Shown here one piece after another: positions 1 to 12,686 of a stretch of DNA of 64,000 nt. The DNA comes from Populus alba. Its lineage: Eukaryota > Streptophyta > Magnoliopsida > Malpighiales > Salicaceae. Position 1 is the stretch's first letter; every line of letters starts with the position of its first letter. The DNA lies in contig NC_133300.1 in NCBI RefSeq assembly GCF_005239225.2, positions 15,157,875 to 15,221,874 on the forward strand, read 5' to 3'. A model generated the notes under the pieces. The model saw only the letters and a program-made list of their open reading frames with translations. It had not been told where the DNA came from and did not search any database. The position numbers were made by a program, and so were the translations under genes.

Positions 1-1555
1 TATATTTCATGTACTAAAAAATTATGTCCCATTTCTTACATTATTTCTCTAACTTTTTTAAATTCTCAATGTGACTATCATATTAAAATATAATTAAGAG
101 CATTTTAGATTAAAAAAAAAAATAGTTAGGGTTTGGGATCTTGCATCCTTACGGGTGGGTTGCTGGTCTAGCTAGGCAAGGTGAGAAATAATGGACATTA
201 ATTAGGGGGAAGGAAGGATTAAAAAGAAAAATTAGATACCATCTAACATTTTTAGTTAAACTGAATTAAAATCCTGCCACCTTAACCATTTTGGTGACCA
301 ATAACGTTTCCAAATCATGCATGCTGACCTCAAGATAGGACAATCTAGTGAAAACAGACAACATATATAGCTAATGTGGGAAATTAAACTGATCACCAAG
401 CAAGGAGGAGGCAACCATGAATTCTAACCTCTTTCACTACACCAATTCTGCTACTTATATATATAACAAGTAAAACAACAAGAAAAAAAAAAGAAATGAA
501 TGAAGATACAAAAATAAAACAACAATCTTATTAACGAAACACAACATCAACAAGCAAGTTTCCTTATATATATATAAGCATATGAATACATGCAAAACAC
601 CTAGGTGTCAGCGCACAGGAGGACAAAAAAGACTTGCAGACATCCAAGAACACCCAGCATCAATAAGACTACTTGTTAAAAAATTAAATTGGGGGTTTTG
701 ATAAATTTTTCAACTAAACATGCATAATTTCCATCAATCACTCTCTTCCAGACACATGAATTGCCAGCATTGGTCCAGTTGCATAAAATCATTCAATTTA
801 TGAACCGTAACCTTAAAAATTAATTTGGGGGTTTTCATAAATTTTTCAATTAAACATGCATAATTAGGTTATAAAATCATGGTAAAAACATTTCATAAAC
901 CTTATATTATCGAATTAATAGCCTAAAACCATTATTCAAAGTATCGAGAAAAAAATTGTTACCTGTGTTCTTTCAGTTACAGGTGAGGGAGATGGATCAA
1001 CACGGCATAATAACACCTAAGATTGTGAAAGTTAGGTTAGAAATGTTTAGTGTAACTTCAATTACAACAAAGAAAACAAAAACCCTAAATTAATTACCTG
1101 AGCTATTGAAGAAAAGAGTGCAAAACCCAATCCATTTACAAGGAGAAGGGGTAAATCATGATGTTGCCATGGGTCTGTGTTTTTGGTGGTTTACAAAGAA
1201 ATATTGAAACTGTTAAGATGAAGGAGAAGAAAATGAAGAAACAAAATTATGGATGCTGAAGACGAATGCGAAGATGATGAACAGTTTGGGATAAAGGAAA
1301 ATCAAATCGATGAAGAGAGGGTATTTTTCAACAGTTATGGGTCGATGTTATTAGGGACGAAGGATATACTGGAAGAGTGGAAGTTAATTAATTTTCAACT
1401 GTAATTGGTTTTGTTGGTCTCTGTATTTCGGTGTGGGGAGAGAGTACTGGTGGAGAGTACTGGTGACCGAAAATAAACAGTTCAGATTTTATCATAATAA
1501 GTGTAATCAACAATCTACATAATTTTTGGTTTATATTAAGATTTAAATATTCATT
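1..1555. other. AT-rich noncoding stretch
   Basis: No coding region with recognisable protein similarity is visible on either strand. The sequence is AT-rich with short purine tracts. A short phrase is repeated imperfectly at about 683-735 and 821-865, where AATTTGGGGGTTTT is followed by ATAAATTTTTCAA and a TAAACATGCATAATT stretch. This suggests a small local duplication. Confidence 0.5.
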
Positions 1556-1751
1556 TTTTTCAATTAGCAACGGAAAATCCGTTGCTAAATTCAATGTAAA
1601 GTTTTGCAATGGATTTTCCGTTGCTAAAGCCTGTTGCTAATATTAAAAAAAATAATATATGTGTAATCCGTTGCAAATCTGTTACTGAATTTAGCAACGG
1701 AATTATCGGTTGCTAAAATTCAGATGCTAATAGCCCCTGTTTTTAGTAATG
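1556..1751. repeat. Inverted TTAGCAACGG subterminal repeats of a DNA transposon
   Basis: The motif TTAGCAACGG and its complement CCGTTGCTAA recur several times in both orientations within about 200 bases, ending in TTTTTAGTAATG at about 1740-1751. Dense inverted subterminal repeats followed by a TAGTG-like end are typical of CACTA-type (En/Spm) elements and their nonautonomous derivatives. Only this right-hand end was found. No matching left terminus or target duplication could be assigned, so the extent of the element is unknown. Confidence 0.4.
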
Positions 1752-1761
1752 TGGTATTTGC

Positions 1762-2950
1762 AAGGATCATTCCTTCCTTAAGATAAAAATATTTTAGTTA
1801 AGCAACTTTGAGTTATTGCTTGTCCTCCAACTTTACCGGTAAGAACTTTGGCGTTGCCTGTCAAATAAATCAATAAACAAAAGTGATATTTTAATTAGCA
1901 AATCGATCGGTAATTCAATGTTCATCTAAACAATGATTCCCCAAAAATAGGTTAAAGGGAAAAAAAAAAAACTAACGGAACTAACACAATAAAGGATTCA
2001 TTTACATACTTATAAAGTTGGCATCAACAATGTAGAACTCTATGGCATAACCAACTCATATTTCATATTAAAAGATCACTTATCTCTGCCTTCAATATTT
2101 TTAAGCAAACAATTTCATAAGAACATAATCCTTCAGGATCTTGGGTTTCCCTTTGCTAGTTTCTATTTACGATATTGTTTGCTTTCACAACCATGTATAA
2201 AAATCTTAAGCCCTGCTTTGATAACCATACTTATTATTAAATGTCCTAATCTTTTAAATTTCTTAAAAACAATAGGAGTGCACCAAAAGCTAACCAACAG
2301 GAGCTCATAAAACCTAAAACTAAGGTTGATAAAGATTAGCATGAACATAAGCAAAAACTAAGCTGCCATTTTTATAAATGCAATCCCATCGATTAAAACT
2401 AACGCGTGAACATATTCATACGCAAAGCAAAAAATCCATTAATGCAATCCCAGCAAGTGCAAAAAAACTAAAGCAGCTGGGAAGTTGCACCGGAGCCTCT
2501 TTTTGAGTGATTGAAAACAGAATCCCATCGATGAAAACTCATTATTTGATTAATAAGCCACCCTCTTAGAATCCACGTATTGATGTTTGGGTAAAACACA
2601 CTTCATAATGGTCAAAACATAATGAGCCACGACACTCTACATCACACATCTATTTCCATACATATTAGAATAAATATCAATGAGAGAATATTTAGTGGAA
2701 TCTATGAGGGTCCTTAGAACTACATTTGTCCTACTGTAGAGCGCCCTGGTGCTAGTATATACCGCAACATAGTAGAAAATATCACAAAGGACAGCACTTG
2801 AAAAAGACAAAAACCACAGACACTACACACAAAACAGAAGCAAAAAAAAAAGGAAAAAGAATAAAACAATGCACCAGTAATCAAACGCTTGCCAAAAAAA
2901 AAAAAAACCCTGAACGCAAGAAGCACAACAGGAAACCACATAATGCAAAA
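1762..2950. other. AT-rich noncoding stretch
   Basis: I see no supported gene, RNA or intact repeat. Open frames here are short and low-complexity. Part of it may be intron or 3' flank of the minus-strand exon pair at 2952-3255. Confidence 0.4.
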
Positions 2951-2951
2951 A

Positions 2952-3255
2952 ACTAAAGGACCCCCATAGTTCTTAACTGCAGTCTTTAACTCATCTGGTA
3001 GTTCTGTATATTCTTAAACCACAACACATAGCATGACACAAATCTTCAGACCTAGAATAATTTAAAATCTAGGGAAAAAAGAGAAAAGAAATGAGGAAAT
3101 ATCAGTCTACTGGAAATGGAAGTAAAAATTACTCTACCTGTCCAGTTTTGCCACCTATGCCTAAGTCTAATGTAGAACTCATCATTCAATCCAGTTGCCC
3201 TCCTCTCTCCTTTCTCTCGCATGGCCATGGCAGCCTCAACATCACCCACGATCAC
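2952..3255 (-). pseudogene. Two exon-like blocks of an unrecognised gene (fragment)
   Basis: On the minus strand, 3255-3138 reads as an exon of non-random protein composition (it contains RATGLNDEFYIRLRHRWQNW). It is bounded by a good acceptor (TTGCAG) and a good donor (CAG|GTAGAG). The next block, 3012 down to about 2952, follows an AAG acceptor and continues in the matching phase: one base carried over from the first block plus AA gives a Glu codon. It reads EYTELPDELKTAVKNYGGPL and then runs into low-complexity sequence. I do not recognise the family. No upstream start exon or downstream end was found, so this is either a fragment of a relocated gene or part of a longer gene whose other exons I cannot see. 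Being conserved-looking and properly spliced, it is unlikely to be chance. Confidence 0.4.
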
Positions 3256-4079
3256 CTGCAACAATTAACAAACCCAACGTCTATTTTTAGAGCACAAAAA
3301 ATGAAAACCACGTTAATAATCTCTACCTATTTCTCTATATATTTCAAATAAAAAGCAAAAGAAGAAAAAACTCAAATTTGGCTGTCTCTTTCTATTTCTC
3401 TATCACACAAAAGTTTGTGTCACAGACAAAAACGCACAGCACTGAAAATTCAAGATCCCAAATTCAGATTTTTGAAAAGTTACGGACAACTATTTGCTAA
3501 TTAACAAATGTTATGTTAAAGGATGAAGAAATTGGGGAGAAAGTTAGAGTTTGATTTTCTTAGCTAATTTCTCATAGTTTTTTATTTATTTCATTCTACT
3601 GAAGAAAATTGACGATTCATAGAATATAAAAAAGACCCAAAAATCCCTTATTAATAAAAAAATTCTTCAATACAAAAAACTCAATCAATCAAACAAATTA
3701 AATTAATCTTTCACTGCCATTGGGAAAAAAAAAAATGACATGTTGAGCCTTCAGCGTTCAAGATCAACCTCCAACTCGAGATTTTAAATGTCGATTGTCA
3801 AAAGCCTTTCTAAAACATGATATGCTAGGTGGTAAGAGTGTCCTGGAAAATAATTCCTAATAAATGCTAAAAAGTCACAATAAAACTCTTAATTAATACT
3901 AAAAACTCTTGTCAGTGTAAATGAAGGAAAAAATGGATTTGGGTAATATTATTTATATTAATAAAGTAATATAAGAAGAAAAGATAAAAAAGTTACATCC
4001 TGACAATAACCGTTAAAGGTTATAACTCTTCAGATGAGCTATACAACCTTTTATAGAGAAAGTGGAAATTGATCTCCTT
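3256..4079. other. Noncoding stretch
   Basis: AT-rich, with no supported coding region. It may contain intron or upstream sequence of the minus-strand exon pair that ends at 3255. Confidence 0.4.
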
Positions 4080-5330
4080 GGTCCACAGCCTTTCGGTTAA
4101 CCAAGTCGGCTACCAGTTGCAGCACAATTCATCAAAAAACGATGTGAATTATCATTTGGTTGTGTGCTAATCCATCAAAATTTATACTAGAGCCAACGAA
4201 AATCAAGATCCCAGAGAGGGTGATGGTTGGTTCTCTTCCTCCTTGTGAGTTTTTATGGACACGTTCGGCCTCAGAGATTAATATCAAGCTTCAGCGGGAT
4301 ATCAAACACATTGCAGTTGATGCAGGTAATTAATAGTGCTGCAATTGTGAGGAATGGTGGAAGAAATAATGGATTTTTTTTCTCTTAGAGTCTTCGTCTA
4401 TGCTATCTTATGACTGGCGGGGATTCATTAATGAATAGCGGCCTTAATTATGAGATAACAATTTTTACATAGAAAATGGCAGGGATTTCCTTTCGTTATA
4501 TAGGATGAGCTTAGAGTTTTATAATATCGATTGTCTGTTCTCTCAACTTTGAAATTTATTAATCCAACCATTCTTCTATTAGCCCATCCACATTGTTATC
4601 CCTTTCATCACTAATGCTTTTATTTGGTTATTGGTTTTGAGATATCCTCTTCTATATTAAAAAAAAAAATGTAAAAAAAAAATGATTCTTTTCCGTCACA
4701 AGTAATTATTGATACTTTTAGAGATTAAACTAACAAAAGCATAAAATTAACAATATAATCAATTCACATTAAAAAATAAAAAATAAAAAAAAGTAAAGTA
4801 AAACAGAAAAAAGACATGCATATTTTCTATTATATTTCTTTCCCATGAAAACCAAACACTCACAGTTACGTTCCTGCAATCCATACGGTTCCTGCAATCC
4901 ATACGAAGAGTATACTATAGATTTTATACTAGCTTTGTTGCCCACGCTGATCAGGAAGTAGTTTCACTTTCATCTATGAATTCGCAAGAGAGCAATACAT
5001 TATTTGATGTCAAACCAGGTGGTCCACAGTCTATTCATTTAATCAAGTCGGCTACCACTTGCAGCACAATTCATCAAAAAACGATGTGAATTATCATTTG
5101 ATGTCAAACCAGGTGGATTATCAGCTGCGGCCACAATTATTTGATGCATCACAAAATAATTATTCATAATCACTCCTTGGCAGTCGTTTCCAACCAACTC
5201 TGATGTGCTGTGCGCTCATCTGATGAAAATAGCGGCCTTAATTACGAGAGTTCCTTTTTTACATAAAAAATGGTTGGGATTTCCTTTCGTTATTTAGTTA
5301 TACGGGGGTTAATGAGCTTAGAGTTCTTAT
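4080..5330 (+). repeat. Imperfect direct duplication upstream of TNL copy A
   Basis: A block around 4080-4160, containing AAGTCGGCTACCA, TTGCAGCACAATTCATC and AAAAAACGATGTGAATTATC, recurs at about 5025-5105. A second block around 4437-4515 (CGGCCTTAATTA, then GGGATTTCCTTTCGTTAT and GAGCTTAGAGTT) recurs at about 5232-5325. The order is kept, so this looks like a diverged tandem duplication of roughly 0.8-0.95 kb. Related sequence also lies at about 55.95-56.3 kb upstream of TNL copy B. That makes it part of the duplicated TNL locus rather than a separate element. Confidence 0.6.
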
Positions 5331-5432
5331 GTTATTGATTTTGTTTTAATAAGGTCTCTCATCTGTGAGATTTATCAATCCAACCATTGTTCTATCAGTC
5401 CATCCATATCATTGGCCCTTTCCTCATCAATG

Positions 5433-5482
5433 CTGTCGCACGTGGGCGCGCGAGGGGGTCGTTTGGAGTCGCCACCTATATT
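5433..5482 (+). repeat. Short relic of the TGTCGCAC long-LTR family
   Basis: The segment starts TGTCGCACGTGGGCG and ends in GAGTCGCCACCTAT. These two phrases, in this order, also mark the start of the three long LTRs at 8880, 29455 and 36423, where more sequence lies between them. It is probably a deletion remnant of the same family. No target duplication can be assigned. Confidence 0.35.
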
Positions 5483-7098
5483 TGTTTTCTTCATTCAATT
5501 ATTCTGTTGTTCAAGTTATTAAGCGTTTAATGTCGTGGTTAATCAGTTTTTTAATTGCTTAAAAGGTTCCTGAATCAATTAATTCATTAAATATTGTAGA
5601 TTATTTTACGATTTTCTCTTTTTTGTTTATGCGAGAGGAGCAAAGTAATTACAGAAAATTCGATTATATGAATGTGATTTAGTAGTGATTTTCCGGAATT
5701 ATTGTTGAATTTGGCACGTGTGGGCATAGCCGCATAGGAGTTTGGAATGATTAATGTGAGGAAATTGTCTGTTTATGATGACAACTGTTATATTGTTGTG
5801 GTAGGTTCAGGTATGGAGGATCGTAACATGCAAGAGCAGGTTAACAGAAATCTTTCCGAGGATAAAAGCTGCATGCCTTCATCTAAACAGGAGGTCTGTC
5901 TTTCTTTTCTGCCTTCTAGTTGATCAGGAATATATAAAAAATCGAAATCAAATGACTAAATTAAAAAGAAATAACACTTATACAAAAGGGCAAAGGACAA
6001 AAGGAAACAAAAAAATTGAGGACCAAATTGAAAATAATAAAACAAAATAAACTTGAATTGAATGTTGAAATTGAAAAAAAAAATGTCATAAAAGGGTCAA
6101 CTAAAAAAAATTAGAAATAAAAAAAAATTGAGAACCACATTAAAAATAATAAAACAAAATAAGCTTGTGGAGGCATGAGTTTTAAAGAAATTGAGTCTTT
6201 CAATAAAGCCCTTCTATAAAAGTAGTGTTGGCATCTCAAGTATAATCCTAATGGTTTGTGTTGCAGAGTGCTTAAAGAGATTTATTTCCACACAAACAGA
6301 ATTTTTGAAAGCAAAAGTAGGTTCATTATTGGATATGACAGAGTAAGTTCGTTGAGAAAGAAGTTCTAGATCTATTTGGAAATTTTGAATATTTTTTTTG
6401 TTTAAGATTATTTTGTGATGTTTTTTTATTGTTTTGATGTGTTTAAGTTAAAAATAATTTTTTAAAAATAAAATATTATTTTGATATATTTTCAAATAAA
6501 AAATATTTTAAAACACAACTATTACACCCCCAAATCAAAGTTTGAGATGAGATACTGGCAATGAGAGAGGAATTAGTGTTTGTGATGGACATCAAAGTTC
6601 GGTGAAGAGGGTGATGGCTAAGTTTTTTTAAAAAAATCAATGAAAAATTTATAATATTTAATATAAAAGCTTTATAGTTATTAGTTTGAAAACAATAATA
6701 ATTTTGTAAATAATTAAATGTTTTTTATTGATATTTTTACGTGTGATAGGAAGTACATAAAGTGTTATAAAAAACTATTATTTCTAAGAAAAAATAGAGA
6801 TACAATGACTAAACTACATCATGATAATGATAATTTCTCCTTTATAAAAAATAACTTCTTACTGTATCTAAAAATGTCCAAATTTACTTTTTGAAAAAGA
6901 TAGTCATAGGAAAAACTTAAAAGATTAGAGAAATAAACATGATTATTTAATTTAATTTTGTTTTTGAGTTTATTTTCTTAAAAATATTTCTATAAATTCT
7001 TATTATTTTCATTTTAACTATTTTATCTAGACAATAATTAACGATTTTGTGATTCACATTGGAACTTTTGCATGCACATATTAATGAAAAGTTCTTGG
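5483..7098 (+). other. Upstream region of TNL copy A (duplicated sequence)
   Basis: The region contains patches shared in order with 56.4-57.9 kb and 59.24-59.38 kb, for example TATAAAAGTAGTGTTGGCA near 6220 and 57360 and TTTTGCATGCACATATTAATG near 7065 and 59340. A short open stretch at about 5815-5900 (starting MEDRNMQEQ) looks exon-like, but I could not assign it to a family. Otherwise it is AT-rich and noncoding. Confidence 0.55.
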
Positions 7099-8393
7099 AA
7101 TGCAAACAGTGCGAAGCCATGTAGGGGCAAGACGGGGCAATTGCCCCCTCCCCTCCTAATTAGCAACCCTCCATAGCAAGAGAAGCATTTGATGGCAAGG
7201 TAAAAGCACGGTAAAAGCACAAGGATGAATGCTCTTGGTCCTTTTTTTGATAGTCAGATTCAACAATGCTACGATCGATTCCACTTTAATTATTTCATAT
7301 TATAACACTGTTACTTTTTTAAATGATTTATATAAATTAATAGTAGATAAATTAACATTCAAATTAAATAAAATATAGAGATTTAATAGCTAAATCAAAC
7401 ATAATATAATGAAAAAAGAGTTAATCAAAACTAATATAAAGTTTGTGTTACTTTTTTATTTATTTCATTATATAATTTTAGTTTTATTTATTTATAATTA
7501 GTTATTGAAAATATTAGGGTTTATAATAATTTATAGGTTTGTTGAATTAATGTGTATAGTTAATATTATATGCTAATAGATATGAAATGAAATGAATTTT
7601 GATGAATTGATAAGTATTTTATTATGAATTTCATATGAAAAATGATGATAATAAATTTACTAATGATTAAAAACACAACAAGAATTCACAGTTTTACCGA
7701 CGGAAATATTCCGTCGGTATGTGATTGATAGTACGTCGGTAAATTATTTAATTTACCGACTACATTACCAACGGAATACGTCCGTCGGCTTACCTTTCGT
7801 CGGTGATTCCACATTCCGTTGTTATATCGGTCGGCAAAACAAAAAAACCATTTACTGATGGTTTTGCAGATGAAATTTGCGTGCCAAAAAAAAAAAAAAT
7901 TTCCTGCTTCAAAAATACTGACGGATTGTTATTCTGTCGGTGATATCACAATTCACCGACGGTTACTTTCCTTCGGTAACTTAGTTAATGAATTGTTGAA
8001 ATACCAACAGAATATACCGTCTATAAATTCGTCGGTAAGTTATAATACTGACGGAATTATAAATCTATTGGTGAGTCATGAAAACACCAACCGAATTTAT
8101 CCGTCTGGAAATTTGTCGGTGATGGACGCGGCTATTGTCCAATGCCGACGGATTTAGTCCGTCGGTAAATCCCTTTATAATTTTTTTTTTATTTTTTTTA
8201 TAATTATTTAGAATACATAATATAAAATTATATAAATTAATGGTAATAAAAACCAATTATGCAAATAAAATTTATATTAAGCATCAAAAACAAAAAAATG
8301 AAAGATAAATAATATTCATTACAAAATGAAATGTTTCAAAAAAACATTAAATGAAATTTTAAATGTAAATAATGTTTATTAAAAATTAATATA

Positions 8394-11300
8394 AAGGAGG
8401 ATGAGGAGGAGAAGGAGGAGGAGGCTGGCTGTTATGCGACCAACTTGGATTGGGTGCACATGTTCCACCTTGTGCCATGTTCATGACCATTTGACAAAGC
8501 TCTTCATAGGCCGCTCTTTGTTGTGCAGATTCTACTCTGTATTGTTATTTGAGTTATGTGTACGCCTCTGATAGGTGGTCGCACCTTTGCTACAAGGCCA
8601 CGAACTCCTTAGATTGGGAGCTCGATACTGATTGGGAGCTCCTGACGGTTGAAACAGTATGGGTCGTCCGCAAGTTATCGGCCCAAGTGTTGGAGAGCCC
8701 ATAAACCCGATTCTTATCGGGTCCACCTGACGATCCAACCTCCATCCACAAATCCGAATCGAATTCCGGTTGGGTCGAAGGATTGTCCTCGTATGTCTCC
8801 CTCAACCAATTATTACAGGTCTCCTGAAAATAAAATAAAAAGTAATCATCATATTCAATTCAATAAACATAATAATAATTGTCGCACGTGTGCGGCGTCG
8901 CGGCGAAAATAATATTTTTTCCATTTAAAATAAAAATGTAAATCTCTTTCTATGTGGCCGATATTGGGAAGATAAGAAAATTCTTGTCTTTTGTGGGTGG
9001 AAAATGGAATGGGAGTCGCCACCTAGTATCTGGTCACTAGGAACCCTAACTGGTCTCAGAGATTGGGTACGGGGACTGGTTGCGTAAATGGAAGGTATTA
9101 GCACCCCAAATACACCCTACCTAAGGTAAGCTGCATTATTTTATTGTCTGATAAAAACTAAGGTGTTATTGTGTTTTACTAGTTGTTGGTCTATCTGTGG
9201 TTCAAGAAAAGTTCTCCTCGGTAAGAAGGTCTTTATCTTATCGGGTAAAACCCTAACCGTTCTAATGTCTACACCAAAATAATATTTAGGAATACGTTTT
9301 ACGTATAAATTCGTAATCCCAAATACTAAAAGAGAACAAAAAGATTTTTTAGAATTTTTGAAATATTGGCCTAGTTCTCATGGCTTGAATAAACTGGTTA
9401 TTAAAGCCAAAATGCATGCTAATATATATATTATTTTGAAATTTTCCTTTGTTGTGTGAAAATACGATGTTATAATATATATATATATTATATATATATA
9501 TATATATATGGTGGAGAGACTAGGCCGTATTTTAAAACAAAAACATTTTTGGAAAAAAATATAATCATTCTTTTTTTTTTGTGCTTTGACGAAAATCGAG
9601 TATTTTAATACTGGGTTTGTATTCTTACAGTATAAAAATACAACCCAACATTAATCTACTTTAATAAAAAATTGCAGAAAAATCAACAATATTTTTAGGG
9701 ATTTTTTTATAATTTTTTTGAAAGCAAAAACATTTTTTATTCTGAAAATCTTTGACGTTTTGACGAAAACCGGGTATTTTTAACATTGGTTTTGTATCTT
9801 TACAGTATAAAAATACCAACCAACATTAACCCATTTTGACAAAAATATTTAGGGAAATCAACAATATATTTTTTAAGATTTTTTCGAAATATATTTTTTT
9901 TAAGTAAAATATACATATATATACACGCATATATTATAATATATTATAATTTATAATATAAAATAAAAAAACAAATTCGGGTTGGGCCGGCCCAAATAAA
10001 TGGGCCGAACCCAACCCAGCTGGAATTGGGCCAAACATCAGCCCAAAACAGGATTGGGGCGATCTCGGCCCAACTAAAATTTCTCTTTGGACTGGGCCAG
10101 ACTAACAAAACTGGGCCGGAAACCCGGCCCAGTGCAAGAACCCAACGGGGAAGGGAATTACTACCTCCTGCATGCAGAACGATTCTGCATGCAGGAGGAA
10201 AACTAATGTAATGGCAAACGAAAAATGCAGGGGGAGAAGAATACCTGGCGCGACGGAGGCGATGCTGCTGGTCGAACGTCCGTGTTGATGGTGCTGCAGC
10301 GGAGGTTGGTGGCTCAAAGCGACGGTTCCCAACGGTTCGGTAACCTCTCGGATCGTGCTCGGTCTTCGTTTTCTCTCAGCTCTCCCACGGCTTCTGTCCT
10401 CTTCCCCCTTCTCCCAGTTTAGTTCCTTTGAGTTTTAAAGGTTTATTCCTTTAGTTCAGTTGTTTCTCTCTCCTTCAGTTTCTCTCTCTCTCTTGGTCTT
10501 GGTTTTTTTCCTTTTTCCCTCCCCCTGTGCTTCAGGTCTCCCCTCTTCTTTTATAGGGGGTAAAGGGAGCGGGGCTGCATGGGCTGAGCCGGGCATCGTG
10601 GGGAGCAGGGCAGCGTGGGTGGAGCAGGGCAACGTGGGGAGCAGGACAGCGCCGGTCGGCTGGTCGGCGAGCGTGACCCTCCTGGCTTCGCGTCGTCCGA
10701 GGTGTATGGGCTTCCCATGCTTGCTGCACGTTCGGGGGGAAGAAGAAAGGGGAACAGTGTCGTTCAAAACGGCACCGTTCGGTCCTTCTTTTTTTTATTT
10801 ATGAAACGCGCCGTTTAATTTAAAAATGGCGCCAGAAAGCGCCAAATTTCAAATCAGCCCTCAATTATCTTTTGTTTCTTTCAATTGCGTCCCTGCCAAT
10901 TCCGGTCCTCGCCCCCGTAGTTGGCCGCGTTTTTCACCTTGGTCCTTGGCCTCTGATTTATGCAATTAAGCCCTCAATTGATCAATAAACTTCCAATTTC
11001 TTCAATTACGCCCCTGGATCAATTCAAAACAGCCCCCTCTATTTACCCGCGTTTTTCAAATTGGTCCCTGGTTTCGGATTTTCACAATTGAGCCCCTAAT
11101 TGACCATTAAACTTCAATATTTATGCAATTAAGCCCCTGATTTGACCTAATAAATTCCAAAAAAATATATTTTGGCCCCACAACTTAAATTTCTTCTAAT
11201 TAAAGCCCAAATTGACTTAAAAATCAATTTTTCTTGCACTCAAATCCTCTATAAATTCAAATAAAATCCAATTAAGTCCATAATCATCCAAATTTGGGCT

Positions 11301-12686
11301 TTTCTCCTCAAAATTCAAATTTTTCTTCTCAACATGGCTCTTATTCTTCAAGAATATACTGTCAAAACCCAATCTTTGTATTTTTTTAACCTCCTTGACC
11401 AATCTTCCGACTATTTTCTGAGCACTTCTGCCTCCTGTTATTTTTCTAACCTTCTTTGGCTATTTATTTCATTTTTTTATGGGGACCCAAAAATGGGTTA
11501 CAACAATAACTTACAAAATAAAATGGTTAAACAAACATACCACAAAATGTTGAGTGCGGCTGTCAACGAACTATTGCACCCCCTTTTGGCGGTCTTGACG
11601 CCGCATGTGCGTCTCCACAAACAGCTCCATAGGGCTCGACTCACGTCCAAGAGATGTAGCCTATAATGAAAAAAATTTATTAACAACAAATTAATTAAAC
11701 GATATATTTCATTTAAATTATGTAGCAAACGGAACGGAGCCGCCAGAGTGCGTTGTCACCAAGCCATGAATTAGCCGATTCCGGTTGCCAACATCGGACT
11801 ATGAGCGTCGTGTGAACTGCTCAGACATCACGTGCTTAAGATAGTGTGGCCATATATCCTCCGGGATGTATATCGGTTTGAAATCCCTCCAAACCGCAAC
11901 ATCGTTCCAGCCTTGGAACCCCCTATCCCTTGCAATTTTTTTTGCCTTTTTCTGGGCTTCGTACCAAAAATCACGCAAGCTACTTCACACAAGCAAAAAT
12001 TACATTTCGAAACATAAATTTCTTTGTAAAAAAAAATTGTATTGTTTTCGATGTTACCTAGTTGCCGCGTGATTTTCCCACACCCTCCTCACAACATTGT
12101 TATGTTCCTCGTTCTAGCAGAATCGATTCTGTGTATAAAAAATAATTTTTAAAAATGTTAATAATTTATTTACAATTATATTAAGAATTTATTAGAAATA
12201 AGCTGAAAATTATATATTAACAAGAACCTGAAATCTGGAAAACCATGCATTGATTTGAGGCATCCATTCATGATGCCTGGATATCTGACTCCATTGAAAC
12301 AATGGAATCTCCATTGACGATTTAAACGCCGATGATATTACTCAGGCGGCCTCAATGTTTGTGAACCTGAAAAGAAATTAAATAAATTAAATAGTGACTT
12401 CATAAATTATGTTTTAAATTTGTTTTTTTTTTAAAAAACTAAAACCTTAACAAACTTACATTGAAAGATCGTCGTTCCATTGTGCCTCGTACTTGCGGGT
12501 CCATCGATTCCGCTGTGAAGGCATGCCGCTTCTGCGATGTGAAACAGCGCTAAAAGAGGCAACATTAGCTAACGGCGCAAGTGGTGTAGGTGCCTCTTCT
12601 TGAGAGGCACCTAAGGAAATCTCTTCCTCGCTGCTAGACGAACTTGATGCGACTTGATGTGAAGCTCTGGTTTTCATTCTGTGCAT
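8394..12686 (-). pseudogene. Ptta/En/Spm accessory transposase gene (TNPA-like), broken
   Basis: Pieces of one plant En/Spm accessory ORF are spread over minus-strand exons. A Ser/Glu-rich N-terminus lies at 12686-12456 (MHRMKTRASHQ). A Trp-rich segment lies at about 12360-12240. The next is at about 11970-11840 (IYIPEDIWPHYL), followed by 11660-11550 (SPMELFVETHMRRQDRQKGV). The C-terminal exon at 8826-8394 follows a TTTCAG acceptor and contains NNWLRETYEDNPST, DLWMEVGSSGGPDKNRVYGL and a Pro-rich tail. The DLWMEVGSSGGPDKNRVYGL block is typical of the family. Several in-frame stops are present, for example after KEFVAL near 8590. The solo LTR 8880-11505 sits in the intron before the last exon. 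The product would normally bind the subterminal repeats. Confidence 0.7.
8880..11505 (+). mobile_element. Solo long terminal repeat (TGTCGCAC...ACAACA family), copy 1
   Basis: It starts TGTCGCACGTGTGCGG and ends GGGTTACAACA. The flanks ATAAT (8875-8879) and ATAAC (11506-11510) match at four of five bases, as a slightly decayed 5-bp duplication. There is no internal gag-pol, primer-binding site or second LTR, so it is best read as a solo LTR left by recombination. It is the same family as 36423-38657, sharing long stretches such as CTAACTGGTCTCAGAGAT and TAGCACCCCAAATAC. The GC-rich open frames at 10.0-10.8 kb fall inside it and are not genes. Confidence 0.75.

Noticed and set aside
435..447. 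CACTAC at 435 as the left end of the element ending near 1751
   Set aside because: No matching 3-bp duplication and poor inverted match with the right end.
10026..10818. Several GC-rich open frames on both strands
   Set aside because: They overlap each other, have no family similarity, and lie inside the solo LTR at 8880-11505.
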